Assembly: GCA_017434985.1 (NCBI GenBank)
Contig: JAFSFY010000021.1
Location: forward strand, 1 to 42,855
DNA length: 42,855 nt
Reading direction: 5' to 3'
Source of the DNA: Clostridia bacterium
Lineage (GTDB): Bacteria; Bacillota; Clostridia; Oscillospirales; Acutalibacteraceae
Part shown: one piece after another, positions 32,389 through 41,889 of the stretch
How positions within the stretch are numbered: the stretch's first letter is position 1
Layout: every line of letters starts with the position of its first letter
Made by a program: the position numbers and the translations under genes
The notes under the pieces: generated by a model
What the model saw: the letters and a program-made list of their open reading frames with translations, nothing else
Database searches by the model: none
Told to the model about the DNA's origin: nothing

Positions 32389-34539
32389 TTAGTCTTTTGG
32401 CTTCTTCATCGTCAACGAAATGCGTTTTTTGGCACTGTCTACACCTTCCACCCACACGGTAACAACGTCACCGACTTTGAGCACTTCGGAGGGATGACGA
32501 ATAAAGCGATCGGTAATTTTGGAGATGTGCACCAAGCCGTCTTGATGGACGCCAATATCAACGAATGCGCCGAAATCAATGACGTTGCGCACGGTGCCTT
32601 TCAGTTCCATACCGACTTTCAGATCGTTCATATCCATCACGTCGGTGCGAAGCAACGGGGGCGGCAATTCGTCACGCGGATCACGGCCGGGACGCTGTAA
32701 TTCGGCAATGATGTCTTGTAACGTCGGCACACCGATGCCGAGCGTTTGGGCCAACGACTCCAATCCCTGTGCTTCGGCACGCTCGTGCAGATCTGCCACG
32801 TGCCCGCCGCGCACATCGGCTTCGGTATACCCGCACAAGGAAAGCAGTTGTTCCGCCGCCGCGTAACTTTCGGGGTGAACGGCGGTGGCGTCCAGCATCA
32901 CCTTGCCGTCGGTCACGCGCAAAAAGCCGGCACATTGTTGAAAGGCTTTGGGCCCGAGTTTGGGCACTTTTTTGAGGGTGGCACGCGTTTGGAACGCGCC
33001 GTTTTCTTCACGGTACGCCACGATATTTTTGGCAAGCGCACCGCCGATCCCCGCCACACGGGAAAGGAGCGGCGCCGAAGCGGTATTCAGATCGACCCCT
33101 ACCGCGTTCACGCAGCTTTCCACCACACCGTCCAACGCATCGGCCAACTGTGCCGCGGGCATATCGTGTTGATACTGCCCCACACCGATGGCCTGCGGAT
33201 CGATCTTCACGAGTTCCGCCAACGGGTCTTGCAATCGGCGAGCAATGGACACGGCCGAACGCAACGACACGTCAAATTCGGGAAATTCCGCCGCCGCCAA
33301 TTTGGAGGCGGAATAGACCGACGCGCCCGCCTCGCTGACCACCATATACGAAACGTCGCCCGTCGCCATTTCGCGCAGCAGATCGGCCACAAAAACTTCC
33401 GTTTCGTGCGAGGCGGTACCGTTGCCAATAGCGATCACCTGCACACCGTACGTTTCGATCATGCGGCGCACTAGCGATTTGGCTTGTTCAAGTTTATTGT
33501 GAGGCGGCACGGGATAGATAACACCCGTGTCGAGCACTTTGCCCGTTTGATCCACCACCGCTACTTTGCAACCCGTGCGGTAACCGGGGTCAAGGCCCAG
33601 CGCTACACGCCCTTTCACGGGCGGTTGCATCAACAGTTGCCGCAGGTTGGAGGCAAACACCTTGATGGCCGCTGTGGACGCTTTGTCGGTCAATTCGTTG
33701 CGGAGTTCGCGCTCAATCGACGGAAAGATCAGGCGATCGTATGCATCTTCCATCGCGTTTCGCACAAATTCTTCGTATACCGAACCCTCTCGAATGTGAA
33801 TGGAAGAAAGCACGAACATCGAGCGCGCGCGATCGCACTCCACCGATACCTTCAAAAACTCCTCACGCTCGCCGCGGTTGACCGCCAAAATGCGGTGACC
33901 GGGGATGCGCTTTAACGGCTCGGTATATTCCTTGTACATCTCGTACACACCGAGATCGTCCCCTGTCGCTTTGGTGCTCAAGTTGCCGTTGTTCATACAT
34001 ACCACACGCAGGCGTTTGCGACCGCCGGCTTCGTCGGAGATCTGCTCGGCAATGATGTCCGAAGCACCTTGCAAAGCCTCTTCTATCGTGGCAACGTCTT
34101 CGGTCAGATAAGCCGCCGCCAACGTTTCGGGGTCCTCCCCCGTTTTGGGTTGCGCATACAACGCATCTGCGAGCGGTTGCAATCCTTTGGCACGGGCAAC
34201 CGACGCGCGCGTTTTGCGTTTGGGGCGGTACGGGCGATAGACGTCTTCCAGATCGGTTAGCGTCATCGCCGCATCCAACGCGGTTTCCAATTCTTCACCC
34301 AGCACGTCCTGCTCTTGCAACGAGGCGCGTATTTTTTCACGTTGTTCTTCCAAATTACGTAAGTAAAGAAGTCGCTCATGCAGTTCACGCAACACTTGAT
34401 CATCGAGCGAACCCGTCACTTCCTTGCGATAACGCGCGATAAACGGGATGGTATTGCCCTCGTCGATCAACGCGACGGTATTCTCCACCTGCGCAGGGCG
34501 CAGATGAAATTCGTTGGTTAAATGTTCGATAATGGTCAT
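32389..34539 (-). CDS. tex: Tex family RNA-binding transcription accessory protein
   Basis: 716 residues, the usual length. The order is: N-terminal helix-turn-helix region with IPFIARYRKEVTGSLDDQVLRE (split motif), a YqgF/RNase H-like core with GLDPGYRTGCKVAVVD, a helix-hairpin-helix region with LNTASAPLLSRVAGIGGALAKNIVAYRE, and a C-terminal S1 domain (about 640-712) with GTVRNVIDFGAFVDIG. Tex binds nucleic acids and influences transcription and toxin expression in several bacteria. AAGGAG precedes ATG 34539, and the start overlaps the stop of the CapA-like gene by four bases. Confidence 0.95.
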   Translation of the reverse strand: MTIIEHLTNEFHLRPAQVENTVALIDEGNTIPFIARYRKEVTGSLDDQVLRELHERLLYLRNLEEQREKIRASLQEQDVLGEELETALDAAMTLTDLEDVYRPYRPKRKTRASVARAKGLQPLADALYAQPKTGEDPETLAAAYLTEDVATIEEALQGASDIIAEQISDEAGGRKRLRVVCMNNGNLSTKATGDDLGVYEMYKEYTEPLKRIPGHRILAVNRGEREEFLKVSVECDRARSMFVLSSIHIREGSVYEEFVRNAMEDAYDRLIFPSIERELRNELTDKASTAAIKVFASNLRQLLMQPPVKGRVALGLDPGYRTGCKVAVVDQTGKVLDTGVIYPVPPHNKLEQAKSLVRRMIETYGVQVIAIGNGTASHETEVFVADLLREMATGDVSYMVVSEAGASVYSASKLAAAEFPEFDVSLRSAVSIARRLQDPLAELVKIDPQAIGVGQYQHDMPAAQLADALDGVVESCVNAVGVDLNTASAPLLSRVAGIGGALAKNIVAYREENGAFQTRATLKKVPKLGPKAFQQCAGFLRVTDGKVMLDATAVHPESYAAAEQLLSLCGYTEADVRGGHVADLHERAEAQGLESLAQTLGIGVPTLQDIIAELQRPGRDPRDELPPPLLRTDVMDMNDLKVGMELKGTVRNVIDFGAFVDIGVHQDGLVHISKITDRFIRHPSEVLKVGDVVTVWVEGVDSAKKRISLTMKKPKD

Positions 34540-35993
34540 TGTTCGGCTCCTTGTTCGGTCGTCGGTTGTTGTGCCGCTTTATACGCGTCTACGTAATCGG
34601 CGATTTTGAGGCCGCACGTACCGTTGATGGTGGTAATACCGTCGCCCACCAATGCCATGGTGCGATCATACGAACGCTCGGCAAAAATCAAGTCTTTCTC
34701 ATCAATACCAAACGCGCTCTTCCAATCGGCCACCGATTTGTCCAACGGAATGACGGAATAGTCGTTTTGCCCGTCTTCCCGTTTGGTGACGTAACACCAG
34801 GTCGGCAACACGTTTACGCCTTCCATCAGCACGGTGCCATCGTCGTATTTATTAAAAGAAAACTCGAACAACAAACCGTCCTCGGTGTGGCCGTTGTCGT
34901 TGCAATCGTAGTGGTGATTGCCGTAGTTGGGATCGTTGTAACGGCTTTTCACGTCACGGTATTGACATTTGCCGCCGAGTTGCCAATCGTTGCCGCCCGT
35001 GGTGGCGGAGGTGCCGCCGTACATGGCTTCAATGGTCTGGTTGGACAGGAAATTGCCCATCGAATAGAGGCACACCGTCTGGTTGCCGTTTTCGGCTTTG
35101 ATGAGTTCCAGCGGTTGAATTTTGTGCGGATGACCGCCCACGATCACATCCACACCCATTTCGCACAATTTTTGTGCCATTTTGGTTTGGGTGGTACCCG
35201 CTTTGGTCTCGTACTCGTTACCCCAATGGATGTACAACACGGTCGCCTCGGCGCCTTCTGCTTTCATATCGGTCATTTGCTGTTGCATATCGGCGTAAAA
35301 AGCGTCCAATTCATTGGCGGAAAAGTAGTTGACCAGTGACGTATTGCTCGTTTTGGCACCATACGTGTAGTTGACAAATCCGATCTTGATGCCGTTAACG
35401 TCTTTGACCAAATAGCGTTTTTGCGTGGTCAACGAGCGAAGGCCAATGAAGTCCAAATTCCGTTCGGCGTAGGTTTTTGCGGTCAACGCCAAACTGCTGC
35501 CGTTGGAGACGTGGTTGTTGGCGCAAAGACCAAGCGAATAACCCGTGTTCATCACCGTATCAATAAGCGAAGCGGGAACGCGGAACAGCATTTCGGGTTG
35601 ATAATAGTCGCTCTCACCGCGTCCAATGCCAAACTCCAGGTTGATAGCGGCATAGTCCATCGCTTTCACATAAGGGGTCATATGTTTGAACATCGAATCA
35701 AATTCATAGACACCTTCCGACACTTTTGCGGAACGCAGCACGGGACGGTGAATCAAAATATCTCCCGAGCTGCCCACCGTAGCGGTGGCCACTACCTGCG
35801 GTTCTTTGATCAGATCGGTCGTCGGTTCTTCCACAGGCGGCTTATCACCGCCGAGTTTATCCACCAACTTGCTCACAAGCGAAACACCGCCGACCACAAG
35901 TGCAGCGGTCAAAATCAGCGCCACCAACGCGAGGATCAATTTGCGAATGCGTCGGGCACGTTTGCGTTGTTCTTTACTTCTTCTCGGAGGCAT
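34536..35993 (-). CDS. CapA family metallophosphoesterase-like membrane protein
   Basis: 485 residues from ATG 35993 (AAAGGTGG eight bases upstream; the frame's GTG at 36005 sits inside that site). Short basic N-terminus, one membrane helix (about 19-45) and a large extracellular CapA/PgsA-type domain: VGSSGDILIHRPV (metal-ligand Asp and His), AAINLEFGI, NNHVSN, YIHWGNEYE and GGHPHKIQPLE. CapA proteins act in poly-gamma-glutamate capsule synthesis, but stand-alone copies like this have other or unknown surface roles; no capB/capC are present. It is co-transcribed with tex. Confidence 0.85.
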   Translation of the reverse strand: MPPRRSKEQRKRARRIRKLILALVALILTAALVVGGVSLVSKLVDKLGGDKPPVEEPTTDLIKEPQVVATATVGSSGDILIHRPVLRSAKVSEGVYEFDSMFKHMTPYVKAMDYAAINLEFGIGRGESDYYQPEMLFRVPASLIDTVMNTGYSLGLCANNHVSNGSSLALTAKTYAERNLDFIGLRSLTTQKRYLVKDVNGIKIGFVNYTYGAKTSNTSLVNYFSANELDAFYADMQQQMTDMKAEGAEATVLYIHWGNEYETKAGTTQTKMAQKLCEMGVDVIVGGHPHKIQPLELIKAENGNQTVCLYSMGNFLSNQTIEAMYGGTSATTGGNDWQLGGKCQYRDVKSRYNDPNYGNHHYDCNDNGHTEDGLLFEFSFNKYDDGTVLMEGVNVLPTWCYVTKREDGQNDYSVIPLDKSVADWKSAFGIDEKDLIFAERSYDRTMALVGDGITTINGTCGLKIADYVDAYKAAQQPTTEQGAEQ

Positions 35994-36093
35994 ATGTTCA
36001 TCCACCTTTATTAGAATTTCAGTATCGTTTCTATTTTACACGAAAACCATCGCAATTGCAAGATATATACCCATTTGCACTCTGCTTTTTCCA

Positions 36094-36128
36094 AACAGAA
36101 AACGCCCTTCCCGATGGGAAGGGCGTTT
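36094..36128 (-). terminator. prs terminator
   Basis: Stem AAACGCCCTTCCC / GGGAAGGGCGTTT with loop of three bases and a T-rich tract on the minus strand. Confidence 0.85.
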
Positions 36129-36136
36129 GATCGCTA

Positions 36137-37282
36137 TCAGCGATGTTTGTCGAGAAGCGCCTTGATTTTTTGATGCGGATCCACCAACGCACTGACCGAC
36201 ACGTCGTGGTTGAGCGCGGCAATGAAGTACGCAATGTACTTAGACACGTCCACTTCGCAGAACCATTCGCGTTTTTTAAGTTCATCCGTACGGTAGGTCA
36301 GGTTGGTGCCGAGCACGCCGTCGATGATGCCGTCGGTATACGCTTTGTCAAACTTCTCCAAACCGTTGGTGAAGATAGCGTAGGTTGCATAGGCAAAAAT
36401 GCGTTTGGCCTTGCGCTTTTTGAGTTCGTATGCGATATCAAGCATCGATTCGCCGGAAGAGATGATATCGTCCGCGATAAAGATGTCTTTGCCTTCCACC
36501 GAGTTACCCAAATATTCGTGCGCCACAATGGGGTTGCGGCCATTGACAACGTGCGCATAGTCGCGGCGTTTGTAGAACATACCGAGATCCACACCAAGCG
36601 TCGACGCGTAGTACATATTGCGGTTAAGAGCACCTTCATCCGGGCTGACGATCATCAAGTTTTTGAAGTTATCCGCCACTTCCGGATAACGGCGGAACAT
36701 TGCTTTGAGCACTTGATAGGACGGGATCGCGTTATCAAAGCCCATCAGCGGCACGGCGTTTTGCACGCGCGGGTCATGCGCGTCAAAAGTAAGTACATTG
36801 GAAACACCCATTTGTTCCAATTCTTGCAACGCAACCGCGCAGTCAAGCGACTCGCGATAGTTGCGGCGATGTTGCCTGCCGCCGAACAGAATCGGCATAA
36901 TGACGTTGATGCGGTGTGCTTTACCGCCCGCCGCTTGAATGAGGCGTTTCAAATCTTGGAAATGATCGTCGGGCGACATGCAGTTTTCTTGCCCGAAGAT
37001 CTTGTATTTGCAGTTGTAGTTACCCACGTCCACCAAGATGAACAAGTCGTCACCGCGGATGCTGGATTTGATGAGACCTTTACCGTCACCGGAAGAAAAG
37101 CGGGGACATTCCGCCTCAACAAGAAAACTTTCCGATTCGCGGCCCGCTTTTTTCGCCCAATCGGTCAAATAATAATTAATCTTCGCCGCCAATTCCTCGG
37201 TACCCGCTTGCGCAATAATGCTGAGCGGTGCCACCTGCCGCGACGAAGAGAAAACGGTTTCACTGGTTAATCCTGCTGTCAT
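36137..37282 (-). CDS. prs: Ribose-phosphate pyrophosphokinase
   Basis: 381 residues from ATG 37282, chosen for AGGGGGACG upstream over the frame's start at 37303. It makes PRPP from ribose 5-phosphate and ATP for nucleotide, His and Trp synthesis. Seen: NVIMPILFGGRQHRR (ATP loop region), LTFDAHDPRVQNAVP, MIVSPDEGALNRNMYY and the PRPP loop IADDIISSGESMLDIAYEL. It is about 60 residues longer than Bacillus Prs (317), with an N-terminal extension and a C-terminal tail, as in some clostridial forms. It stands alone with its own terminator. Confidence 0.92.
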   Translation of the reverse strand: MTAGLTSETVFSSSRQVAPLSIIAQAGTEELAAKINYYLTDWAKKAGRESESFLVEAECPRFSSGDGKGLIKSSIRGDDLFILVDVGNYNCKYKIFGQENCMSPDDHFQDLKRLIQAAGGKAHRINVIMPILFGGRQHRRNYRESLDCAVALQELEQMGVSNVLTFDAHDPRVQNAVPLMGFDNAIPSYQVLKAMFRRYPEVADNFKNLMIVSPDEGALNRNMYYASTLGVDLGMFYKRRDYAHVVNGRNPIVAHEYLGNSVEGKDIFIADDIISSGESMLDIAYELKKRKAKRIFAYATYAIFTNGLEKFDKAYTDGIIDGVLGTNLTYRTDELKKREWFCEVDVSKYIAYFIAALNHDVSVSALVDPHQKIKALLDKHR

Positions 37283-37413
37283 ACGATACGTCCCCCTACT
37301 CATATTTCACATTCGATGTCACCATTGTACCACAGAAAACGACAGTTGCAAACAGGAAAATGAAAATTTCCCGATAAAATTTTTTGTTCTTTTTTTCACA
37401 ATGACTATGGACT

Positions 37414-37442
37414 TTGCACAAACGAATGGTATATACTATAAA
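37414..37442 (+). promoter_or_regulatory. hflX promoter
   Basis: TTGCAC (37414-37419), 17 bases, TATAAA (37437-37442), 22 bases before ATG. Confidence 0.6.
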
Positions 37443-37464
37443 AAAAGCATCACGGAGAGACACT

Positions 37465-38730
37465 ATGTCAAAAATTACCGAATTGGAAACGCAAGAAGAA
37501 CGTCGGGAACAGGCCATTTTGGTGGGAATTGACACCGGCGATTTTGATTGTGAGGTTTCGCTGAACGAATTGACCGAATTGGCCGACACGGCAGGGGCTG
37601 ACGTCATCGGCATCCTGACGCAGAAGCGCGAATCCCCCAACAAAGCCACCGCCATCGGCAGTGGACGATTGGAAGAATTGGCACAGATCGCCACAGCGCA
37701 AGAAGCCGATCTCGTCATTTTCGATTGCGAATTGACCGCCACGCAACAACGCAACGTGGAAGATGCTCTTCCCTGCCGTGTGGTGGATCGCACCATGCTG
37801 ATCCTCGACATTTTTGCGGGGCGTGCGCGCTCGGCCGAGGGGCGTTTGCAGGTGGAATTGGCACAACTGCAATATATGCTCCCCCGACTTTCGGGGCAAG
37901 GCACCGCCCTTTCCCGTCTCGGCGGCGGCATCGGCACGCGCGGTCCCGGTGAGACCAAACTAGAAAGTGACAAACGGCACATACGGCGCCGTATACAGGC
38001 TTTAAAGCGGCAGTTGCAAGAGGTGGAGCAACAACGCGCCCTGCGCCGCGAACGGCGAAAAAAGGACGATATGGCCACCGTGGCGGTGGTAGGATACACC
38101 AACGCGGGAAAATCCACCTTGATGAACCGCTTGACCGATGCGGGCGTGTTGGCGGAAGACAAATTGTTTGCCACCCTGGATACCACGGCACGCGCACTCA
38201 AATTGCCCGACGGGCGCACCGTTTTGTTGGTCGACACGGTCGGTCTGGTGCGGCGATTGCCTCACCATTTGGTGGACGCATTCCGCTCCACGTTGGAAGA
38301 AGCTGCCCTGTCGGACGTCATCATCAATTTGTGTGACGCCTCCAGCCCCGAAGCCAACGAGCATTTGGCGGTCACGCGGGATTTGCTGCAACAACTCGGC
38401 TGTACCGATCGCCCCATTTTGACGGTGTTTAACAAGTGCGACCGCGAAGGAATCCCCGCCGATGTTGATCTCGGCGACAGCGATTCCCTGTGCATCAGCG
38501 CCTTGACGGGCCAGGGCATCGATCCGTTGTTGGAACGCATTGCCGCCGCACTGCCGCCCGACAGACGACGGGTGACCTTACTTCTTCCCTTTGACAAGGG
38601 CGCACTGGCAGGACAATGCCGCCGCGAAGGCGCGGTCGAATCGGAAGAATATGTTGAAAACGGTCTTCGTATGACCGTTACGTTGGGCGTCAAACTTCTT
38701 GAAACCGTCAAAGAATACGTCATCGAATAA
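37465..38730 (+). CDS. hflX: Ribosome-associated GTPase HflX
   Basis: 421 residues from ATG 37465 (GGAGAG upstream; the frame runs to 37414 through the promoter). N-terminal HflX domain with ELTELADTAGADVIG and GSGRLEELAQ, the glycine-rich GTRGPGETKLE, a coiled linker rich in Arg/Gln (about 178-205), then a G domain with VGYTNAGKSTLMNRL (G1), DTTAR (G2), LVDTVGLV (G3) and NKCD (G4). HflX splits stalled or hibernating ribosomes after stress. It stands alone and ends at a strong terminator. Confidence 0.95.
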   Translation: MSKITELETQEERREQAILVGIDTGDFDCEVSLNELTELADTAGADVIGILTQKRESPNKATAIGSGRLEELAQIATAQEADLVIFDCELTATQQRNVEDALPCRVVDRTMLILDIFAGRARSAEGRLQVELAQLQYMLPRLSGQGTALSRLGGGIGTRGPGETKLESDKRHIRRRIQALKRQLQEVEQQRALRRERRKKDDMATVAVVGYTNAGKSTLMNRLTDAGVLAEDKLFATLDTTARALKLPDGRTVLLVDTVGLVRRLPHHLVDAFRSTLEEAALSDVIINLCDASSPEANEHLAVTRDLLQQLGCTDRPILTVFNKCDREGIPADVDLGDSDSLCISALTGQGIDPLLERIAAALPPDRRRVTLLLPFDKGALAGQCRREGAVESEEYVENGLRMTVTLGVKLLETVKEYVIE

Positions 38731-38732
38731 AC

Positions 38733-38764
38733 AAAATCCTCGGCGATCGCCGAGGATTTTTCTT
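38733..38764 (+). terminator. hflX terminator
   Basis: Perfect stem AAATCCTCGGCG / CGCCGAGGATTT around at, with A and T runs on the two sides; it may also serve the convergent esterase gene. Confidence 0.9.
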
Positions 38765-38781
38765 GTTGATTATGAGTACAC

Positions 38782-39546
38782 TTAACACGCCAACATCCAT
38801 TTCAAAACAGATTGGATCTGCTCGTCCCAAAACTCCCACGAATGCGTTCCCGCCGCCTCGCAGTAGGTGTAGTCATAGTGGAGCGTTTGAAATTTCTCGC
38901 GCAATTTGCAGTTGCTTTCATACAGAAAGTCTTCCGTGCCGACAGCCATATATATCCGCGGTTTGAGCGGATGGATATCGTATTCTTCGGCAAGAGCAAA
39001 CAGATCCTCACGGCTCGGGATGGCCAACGTCTCCCCAAAAACGGGGATCAACACGTCTTTGAAGAGTGCGGATGAACCAACAATATCCGCCACCGAGGAA
39101 AGCCCCGCCGCCGCACCAAATCGCTCACCGTTTTTGAGACCGATCTTGAGCGCACCGTAACCGCCCATCGACAAACCGGCAATATACGTATCCTCGCGTT
39201 TGTCGGATATCGGGAACATATCCGTCATCAAGCGCGGCAGTTCTTCGGCGATATAGGTGTAATACTTCTCGCCGTATTGCATATCGGTATAAAAACTTCT
39301 GCCGCCAAACGGCATCACCACGCAAATACCATATTCCTGCGCGTACCGTTCAATCGACGTCCGTCTGAGCCAAATAGTGTGATCATCACTGAGTCCGTGA
39401 AGGAGATAAAGGCACTTGTATTTTTCGGTGTTACTCTTTCCGCCGATGCCGATCTCCCCCGCCGTGCTTCGTTGAGGAATCACCACGTTAACAGTGGTTT
39501 GTACCCCCAACGCTTCACTGAATATATGCACTTCACAAAAAGCCAT
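38782..39546 (-). CDS. Esterase D / tributyrin esterase-like alpha/beta hydrolase
   Basis: 254 residues from ATG 39546 (GGGAG nine bases upstream). Alpha/beta hydrolase fold of the putative esterase (EstA, FrmB-like) family: YLLHGLSDDHTIW (oxyanion region), GLSMGGYGAL with nucleophile Ser126, AVGTEDFLY with the acid, and AAGTHSWEFW with the His. Related enzymes hydrolyse short acyl esters, feruloyl groups or S-formylglutathione. No signal peptide, so it acts inside the cell. The substrate is not evident from neighbours. Confidence 0.88.
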   Translation of the reverse strand: MAFCEVHIFSEALGVQTTVNVVIPQRSTAGEIGIGGKSNTEKYKCLYLLHGLSDDHTIWLRRTSIERYAQEYGICVVMPFGGRSFYTDMQYGEKYYTYIAEELPRLMTDMFPISDKREDTYIAGLSMGGYGALKIGLKNGERFGAAAGLSSVADIVGSSALFKDVLIPVFGETLAIPSREDLFALAEEYDIHPLKPRIYMAVGTEDFLYESNCKLREKFQTLHYDYTYCEAAGTHSWEFWDEQIQSVLKWMLAC

Positions 39547-39655
39547 CCCGATCACTCCCGTTTGTTGCTACAAAAAAGCATACCACAGTTATCCTCGAAT
39601 TTCAACAAAAAAGTTGGACGCAGTGCGGTTTAAGAGGCCGCGTGTCTCCTTTCAC

Positions 39656-39698
39656 AAAAAAAGAAAATGCCGATGACAAACGTCATCGGCATTTTCTT
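39656..39698 (-). terminator. Terminator after the tRNA-Pro 3' duplicate
   Basis: Stem AAGAAAATGCCGATGA / TCATCGGCATTTTCTT, loop caaacg, with a T-run on the minus strand. It follows the CCA of the partial tRNA copy as a real tRNA terminator would. Confidence 0.85.
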
Positions 39699-39728
39699 GG
39701 TCCGAGTGACAGGAGTCGAACCTGCGGC
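39698..39728 (-). pseudogene. Duplicate of tRNA-Pro 3' half
   Basis: 31 bases identical to 39934-39964: the CCA, discriminator, acceptor 3' strand and whole T-arm of tRNA-Pro. A further CTCTTG match follows after a three-base insertion. The expected 5' acceptor (CCGGGTG) is absent; instead, on the minus strand, there is a TGGCGCAGCGGT D-arm-like piece at about 39790-39801 and a long hairpin (GATTTTTTCG / CGAAAAAATC) in between. No cloverleaf can be formed. It is either a wrecked tRNA or an attachment-site duplicate. Confidence 0.7.
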
Positions 39729-39895
39729 TACCTCTTGCGGTGCCCGAAAAAATCATCGGGTGCCTTGCACTGTTCCTCGATTTTTTCGACCGCTGCGCCA
39801 TTTCGTGCTCGCTGTACCCGCCACCGGCGGCGCTCACACTCAATGCCTGAACCCGTGCGCTTCCTTCAACCACAAATTCGGCCTTTACACAAACA

Positions 39896-39934
39896 AAAAT
39901 AATTCCCGTGACCTTTAGGTCACGGGAATTATTT
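39896..39934 (-). terminator. tRNA-Pro terminator
   Basis: Stem AAATAATTCCCGTGACC / GGTCACGGGAATTATTT with loop ttta and a T-run on the minus strand, right after the CCA. Its stem differs wholly from the terminator after the duplicate. Confidence 0.9.
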
Positions 39935-40010
39935 GGTCCGAGTGACAGGAGTCGAACCTGCGGCCTCTTGAACCCCATTCAAGCGCGCTACCAATCTGCG
40001 CCACACCCGG
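39934..40010 (-). tRNA. tRNA-Pro (GGG)
   Basis: 77 bases with encoded CCA. Acceptor CCGGGTG / CACTCGG (one G-T), D-arm GCGC...GCGC, anticodon stem CTTGA/TCAAG with loop ATGGGGT (anticodon GGG), T-arm GCAGG-TTCGACT-CCTGT. It has its own promoter and terminator. Its 3' half is repeated at 39698-39728. Confidence 0.96.
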
Positions 40011-40027
40011 ATAGATATTACTATGGT

Positions 40028-40055
40028 ATTATATCAAAATAACCTCAATTGTCAA
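40028..40055 (-). promoter_or_regulatory. tRNA-Pro promoter
   Basis: On the minus strand TTGACA (40055-40050), 16 bases, TATAAT (40033-40028), both consensus. Confidence 0.85.
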
Positions 40056-40075
40056 GTGGTAAATGCGAAAAAGTT

Positions 40076-40117
40076 TATAAAAAATCGGTCGGGCCACCGT
40101 TTCGGTGACCCGACCGC
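40076..40117 (-). terminator. rpsB-tsf terminator
   Basis: Stem CGGTCGGG.CACCG / CGGTG.CCCGACCG with loop ttt and a T-run on the minus strand, 13 bases after the tsf stop. Confidence 0.88.
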
Positions 40118-40129
40118 CGTTTTGATGAT

Positions 40130-41050
40130 TTATTTCATCATGCTGGCAACTTCGGAAGCGAAGTCGTCTTCTCTCTTTTGGAGACCTTCGCCCTTCTCAA
40201 AGCGGGTGTATTCCACCACTTTGAGGCTGCCGCCGGCCGCTTTGGCACATTCGGCAACGTATTGCTCGACCGTTTGATCGCCGTTCTTGACGAACGCTTG
40301 TTGCATCACGCAGTTCTCTTCGAAGAACTTCTTCATTTTACCTTCGATCATCTTCTCAAGAATGTTCTCCGGCTTGCTGGCGTTTTTGGGATCGTTCTTG
40401 ATGAGCGCCAATTGCACTTCTTTTTCGTGAGCCAAATCGGCCTCGGAAACGGAAGATTTGTCAAGATACAAGGGGTTGAGAGCCGCGATTTGCATCGCCA
40501 CATCTTTACCGCACTCGATCATCGCATCGCTACCGGCAACCGCAGCATCCGCTTCGAAGCGAACGAGAACACCGATACGACCGCCGCCGTGCACATAGGA
40601 CACGCAATCACCCTCGTAACGGACGAAACGACGCACGCTCAGGTTTTCACCGATCACCATCACCTTGTCACGGAGATCATCCGCCAAGGTAAGGCCGCCG
40701 ACCGGCAGAGCCATCAAGGCATCCACGTCAGCAGGGTTGTGCTCGACAATGAGTTTCGCAACCGTTTCCACAAACTCCATAAACTTGTCGCTCTTCGCGG
40801 CAAAGTCGGTCTCGGAGTTGACTTCCACGATCACGCCGACCTTCTTCGCATAGTCAACGGTAGCGTAAGCCACGCCTTCAGCAGCCACACGGCCCGCTTT
40901 CTTCGCTTGCTTCGCCAAACCTTTCTCACGGAGAATGTCAACGGCTTTTTCCATATCGCCGTCGCTTTCGGTGAGAGCCTTTTTGCAATCCATCATACCG
41001 ACGCCGGTGCGTTCACGCAGCGCCTGAACATCTTTAGCAGTAAAAGCCAT
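40130..41050 (-). CDS. tsf: Translation elongation factor Ts
   Basis: 306 residues. UBA-like N-terminus (MAFTAKDVQALRERTGVGMMDCKKAL), the core with VNSETDFAAKSDKF that contacts EF-Tu, and a dimerisation part. It exchanges GDP for GTP on EF-Tu. It is the second gene after rpsB, 43 bases downstream, in the standard bacterial order. GGAGG precedes ATG 41050. Confidence 0.97.
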   Translation of the reverse strand: MAFTAKDVQALRERTGVGMMDCKKALTESDGDMEKAVDILREKGLAKQAKKAGRVAAEGVAYATVDYAKKVGVIVEVNSETDFAAKSDKFMEFVETVAKLIVEHNPADVDALMALPVGGLTLADDLRDKVMVIGENLSVRRFVRYEGDCVSYVHGGGRIGVLVRFEADAAVAGSDAMIECGKDVAMQIAALNPLYLDKSSVSEADLAHEKEVQLALIKNDPKNASKPENILEKMIEGKMKKFFEENCVMQQAFVKNGDQTVEQYVAECAKAAGGSLKVVEYTRFEKGEGLQKREDDFASEVASMMK

Positions 41051-41093
41051 AATTAACCTCCACGCGTATTACGCGATAATATTTTGTCTCAAA

Positions 41094-41825
41094 TTATTCA
41101 GCGGCTTCTTCAGCAGCTTCTTCGGCAGCGGGAGCTTCTTGCTCGCCTTGGCGGCCTTCGATGATGGCGCTGGCCATAGCACCGGCAATGAGTTTCACGG
41201 CGCGAATCGCGTCGTCGTTACCGGGGATGACGTAGTCGACATCGTCGGGATCACAGTTGGTGTCCACGATCGCCACGATCGGAATACCGAGTTTCTTGGC
41301 TTCGGCAACCGCGATCTTTTCTTTGCGGGGATCAACAATAAACAGAGCCGAGGGCATCTTGTCCATCGTTTTGATACCACCGAGGAACTTCTCGAGTTTC
41401 TCGATCTCGTGGGTCAGTTTGATAACTTCTTTCTTGGGAAGCAGGTCAAACGTACCGTCTTCGGACATCGTTTTGAGTTGGTTCAAACGAGCGATACGGC
41501 CACGGATAGTGCGGAAGTTGGTGAGCATACCGCCGAGCCAACGAGCGTTGACGTAGTATGCACCGGCGCGGACAGCTTCTTCGGCAATGGAATCTTGCGC
41601 TTGTTTTTTGGTGCCGACAAACAGCACGGTTTTGCCCTCAGCAGACAAGTCACGAATGAACATGTACGCTTCTTCAAGTTTGCGCGCGGTCTTCTGCAGA
41701 TCGATGATGTAGATACCGTTGCGCTCGGTGAAGATGTAGGGCGCCATTTTGGGGTTCCAGCGGCGCGTTTGGTGACCGAAGTGGACACCGGCTTCGAGCA
41801 GCTGTTTCATGGATACGACTGACAT
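41094..41825 (-). CDS. rpsB: 30S ribosomal protein S2
   Basis: 243 residues from ATG 41825 with AAGGAGGA upstream; the longer frame to 41966 is leader read-through. [40 protein letters not shown] and a C-terminal acidic tail ([14 protein letters not shown]) are typical, the tail being somewhat long. It is needed for mRNA binding on the small subunit. It leads the rpsB-tsf operon, with a 125-base structured leader. Confidence 0.97.
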   Translation of the reverse strand: MSVVSMKQLLEAGVHFGHQTRRWNPKMAPYIFTERNGIYIIDLQKTARKLEEAYMFIRDLSAEGKTVLFVGTKKQAQDSIAEEAVRAGAYYVNARWLGGMLTNFRTIRGRIARLNQLKTMSEDGTFDLLPKKEVIKLTHEIEKLEKFLGGIKTMDKMPSALFIVDPRKEKIAVAEAKKLGIPIVAIVDTNCDPDDVDYVIPGNDDAIRAVKLIAGAMASAIIEGRQGEQEAPAAEEAAEEAAE

Positions 41826-41889
41826 AAAAAATCCTCCTTGGTTTTCACCTCTACGAGTGCTGACGGACAATGAAAAATTTTGCCCGCAT

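Noticed and set aside
36143-37270. 375-codon + strand frame
   Set aside because: It runs antisense through prs, which has all family motifs.
39652-39978. 108-codon minus frame
   Set aside because: It reads through tRNA-Pro parts and two terminators; the peptide is that of a tRNA, not of a protein.
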